Source of the DNA: Sphingopyxis sp. TUF1
GTDB taxonomy: Bacteria; Pseudomonadota; Alphaproteobacteria; Sphingomonadales; Sphingomonadaceae
Assembly: GCF_036687315.1 (NCBI RefSeq)
Contig: NZ_CP144683.1
Span: 1,612,001 to 1,676,000, forward strand
Length of the DNA stretch: 64,000 bases
Direction: 5' to 3'
Positions 62,308-64,000 of the stretch are shown here, piece by piece; within the stretch, counting starts at the first letter, position 1; each line of letters opens with the position of its first letter. A program made the translations under genes and the position numbers. Below the pieces are notes generated by a model, which was not told where the DNA came from, did not search any database, and saw only the letters and a program-made list of their open reading frames with translations.

Positions 62308-64000
62308 TCAATGAAAATCCCGCGATCGGGGCAGGATACGAACATCGCGCGGGTGGCCGTGGCGCTGTGCATGTCCGCGCGGATATTGCGGATACTTCAC
62401 TTCATCGCCGCGCGCGAGATCGGGATCGAACCGCCGCTCCGTCCCCAGCGCATCGAGCATCGCCGTGCGGTCGGCGACGCGCGTCGCCATCAGGTGGATG
62501 ACGCCTTCCTTACTTCGCTGCACCTCGCCCTCGGCGAGCATCAGCCGTGACGCCATGACGGCGCGGCGATAGCGTTCGAAATGGCGCGCCCACAGCAGGA
62601 CATTGACGATCCCGCTCTCATCCTCGAGTGTGATGAAGATCGCATTGCCCTTGCCGGGGCGCTGGCGGATTAGCACGACGCCCGCGGTGCGGACGATCGC
62701 GCCATTCTTTGCCGCTGCCACTTCGGCCGCGCTCAGCACGCCTTCGCGTTCGAGATCGCGGCGCAGGAACGCCATCGGATGGCCTTTCAGCGAGAGGCGC
62801 GTCGTCTGATAATCGGTCAGCACATGCTCGACCATCGGCATCGGCGGCAGCGCGGCATCCTCCTCATGCCCCAGCTCGTTCGCCCCGGCCGCGCCGAACA
62901 GCGGCAGCACCCCCTGCCGCACGCAGCGCGCGTCCCACAGTGCCGGGCGACGACCCAGCCCCATCGTCCCGCATGCATCGGCATCGGCAAGCAGGCGCAG
63001 CGCCCGCGACGGCAGGTTCGCGCGGCGCGCGAGTTCCTCGATCGAGGCGAAGGGCATGGTGCGCGCGGCGACGATCTGATCGGCCCATGCTTCGCGAAAG
63101 CCATCGACCTGCCGGAAACCCAGCCGCAGCGCGAGGCTGCCGTCCACGCGCCGTTCCAGGCCGCTGTCCCAATGGCTCGCGTTCACATCGACCGCGCGCA
63201 CCTCGACCCCATGCTCCTGCGCATCGCGGACGAGCTGCGCCGGGGCATAAAAGCCCATCGGCTGCGAATTGAGCAGGCCACAGGTAAAGACCGCGGGATG
63301 GTAATGCTTGATCCATGAGGAGACGTAGACGAGCCGCGCAAAGGATTGCGCATGGCTTTCGGGAAAGCCGTAACTGCCGAAACCCTCGATCTGCTTGAAG
63401 CAGCGTTCGGCGAAATCCTGCTTATATCCGCGCGCGACCATGCCGCCGACCATCTTCTCGCGGAAATTGTCGATCGTGCCGACGTTACGAAAGGTCGCCA
63501 TGGCACGTCGCAGGCCATTGGCTTCCTCGGGAGTGAAGCCGGCAGCGGTAATCGCCAAGTTCATCGCCTGCTCCTGAAAGAGTGGGACGCCAAAGGTATG
63601 GCCCAGAACTTCGCGGAGCTCGTTCGGATCATGGGGTGGCGCGGGCGAAGGATATTCGACCGACTCTTCCTCGTTTCGTCGCCGCAGATAGGGGTGCACC
63701 ATGTCGCCCTCAATCGGGCCGGGCCGGACGATCGCAACCTGAACGACCAGGTCATAGAGCTTTCGGGGACGCAGGCGCGGCAGCATGTTGATCTGCGCGC
63801 GGCTTTCAACCTGAAAGACGCCGATGCTGTCGCCCCTGCAAAGCATGTCGTAAACCGCCGGATCTTTGGAATCGATGTCGAGTTCCAGCGTGTGATCGCC
63901 CAGTCCATGTTCGCGCATCAGGTCGTAGCATTTGCGAATGCAGGTCAGCATTCCGAGCGCGAGCACATCGACCTTCATCAGCCCGAGCGCGTCGATGTCG
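62308..64000 (-). CDS. dnaE2: Error-prone DNA polymerase DnaE2, 3' part (runs off the window)
   Basis: Only the C-terminal part, about 564 residues, is in the window; the frame is open to the right edge. Visible segments are LMKVDVLALGMLTCIRKCYD, MLCRGDSIGVFQVESRAQIN, GFGSYGFPESHAQSFARLVY and an OB-fold region (AGVVLIRQRPGKGNAIFITL), ending in HPRDVRILPRSRDFH, which is typical of DnaE2/ImuC rather than replicative DnaE1. DnaE2 works with ImuA and ImuB in damage-induced mutagenesis. Those partner genes would be expected outside the window. Confidence 0.93.
   Translation of the reverse strand, partial: DIDALGLMKVDVLALGMLTCIRKCYDLMREHGLGDHTLELDIDSKDPAVYDMLCRGDSIGVFQVESRAQINMLPRLRPRKLYDLVVQVAIVRPGPIEGDMVHPYLRRRNEEESVEYPSPAPPHDPNELREVLGHTFGVPLFQEQAMNLAITAAGFTPEEANGLRRAMATFRNVGTIDNFREKMVGGMVARGYKQDFAERCFKQIEGFGSYGFPESHAQSFARLVYVSSWIKHYHPAVFTCGLLNSQPMGFYAPAQLVRDAQEHGVEVRAVDVNASHWDSGLERRVDGSLALRLGFRQVDGFREAWADQIVAARTMPFASIEELARRANLPSRALRLLADADACGTMGLGRRPALWDARCVRQGVLPLFGAAGANELGHEEDAALPPMPMVEHVLTDYQTTRLSLKGHPMAFLRRDLEREGVLSAAEVAAAKNGAIVRTAGVVLIRQRPGKGNAIFITLEDESGIVNVLLWARHFERYRRAVMASRLMLAEGEVQRSKEGVIHLMATRVADRTAMLDALGTERRFDPDLARGDEVKYPQYPRGHAQRHGHPRDVRILPRSRDFH

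Overview
The window is high-GC chromosomal DNA of a sphingomonad-type alphaproteobacterium. Gene order and protein flavour suggest Sphingopyxis or a close relative, which is inference. The pointers are the tsaD/gpsA and hemC/hemD neighbourhoods, the metX-metW pair beside hisC-tyrA, ftsE-ftsX, an iron-complex-type TonB-dependent receptor, the dnaE2 mutagenesis polymerase, and several families of short palindromic intergenic repeats. I see no phage, insertion sequence, CRISPR array or plasmid function.

Positions 1-29044 hold housekeeping and catabolic genes: a lipoprotein and an EI24-type membrane protein; an adenosine/PfkB sugar kinase; a polysaccharide flippase; gpsA-tsaD divergent from hemC-hemD and a mitofilin-like gene; a glutaryl-CoA dehydrogenase overlapping a CoA-transferase; a TonB-dependent receptor divergent from a TetR regulator with a palindromic operator candidate between them; metX-GNAT-metW divergent from hisC-tyrA; plsC, ydcF, ftsX and ftsE; a zinc-ribbon protein; a YeiH-type exporter; and tRNA-Arg(CCG). 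Next comes a three-gene unit of a 2-methylfumaryl-CoA-isomerase-like CoA-transferase, a thiolase and a methylsuccinyl-CoA-dehydrogenase-like enzyme. Together these suggest a C5-dicarboxyl-CoA route.

Positions 29045-30921 form a small regulatory island: a LuxR-type helix-turn-helix protein with a C-terminal membrane anchor, a possible 41-residue peptide, a small multi-pass membrane protein and a MarR-like winged-helix protein.

Positions 30974-61995 are a nearly complete flagellar locus. Five transcription units can be read. Lytic transglycosylase-flhA-fliA and flgA/flgMN run leftward. flgBCDEFGHIJKL, motAB and a sigma54 activator run rightward. fliEFGHIJKLMNOPQR-flhB, continuing into fliDS, runs leftward. 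fliC runs rightward at the end.

The promoter sequences outline a regulatory hierarchy. Four matches to the sigma54 -24/-12 element (TGGCAC-N5-TTGC) precede flgB, flgA, the transglycosylase-flhA-fliA unit and fliE. Four matches to a consistent sigma28 element (T[T/C]AA-N15-[G/A]CCGTTA) precede flgM, motA, fliD and fliC. The activator at 46013 is the obvious sigma54 enhancer-binding protein, and sigma28 (fliA) and its anti-sigma factor (flgM) are both encoded here. The gene set (FlgM, FlgN, FliA, FliS, FliD; no FlaF, FlbT or FliX) resembles the beta/gamma-proteobacterial kind rather than the Caulobacter kind.

Oddities include FlgJ split into two genes, an FlgH with no lipobox cysteine, very short FlgD and FlgE, and a FliP whose N-terminus encodes a palindromic genomic repeat. 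The window ends inside dnaE2, of which only the 3' part is present.
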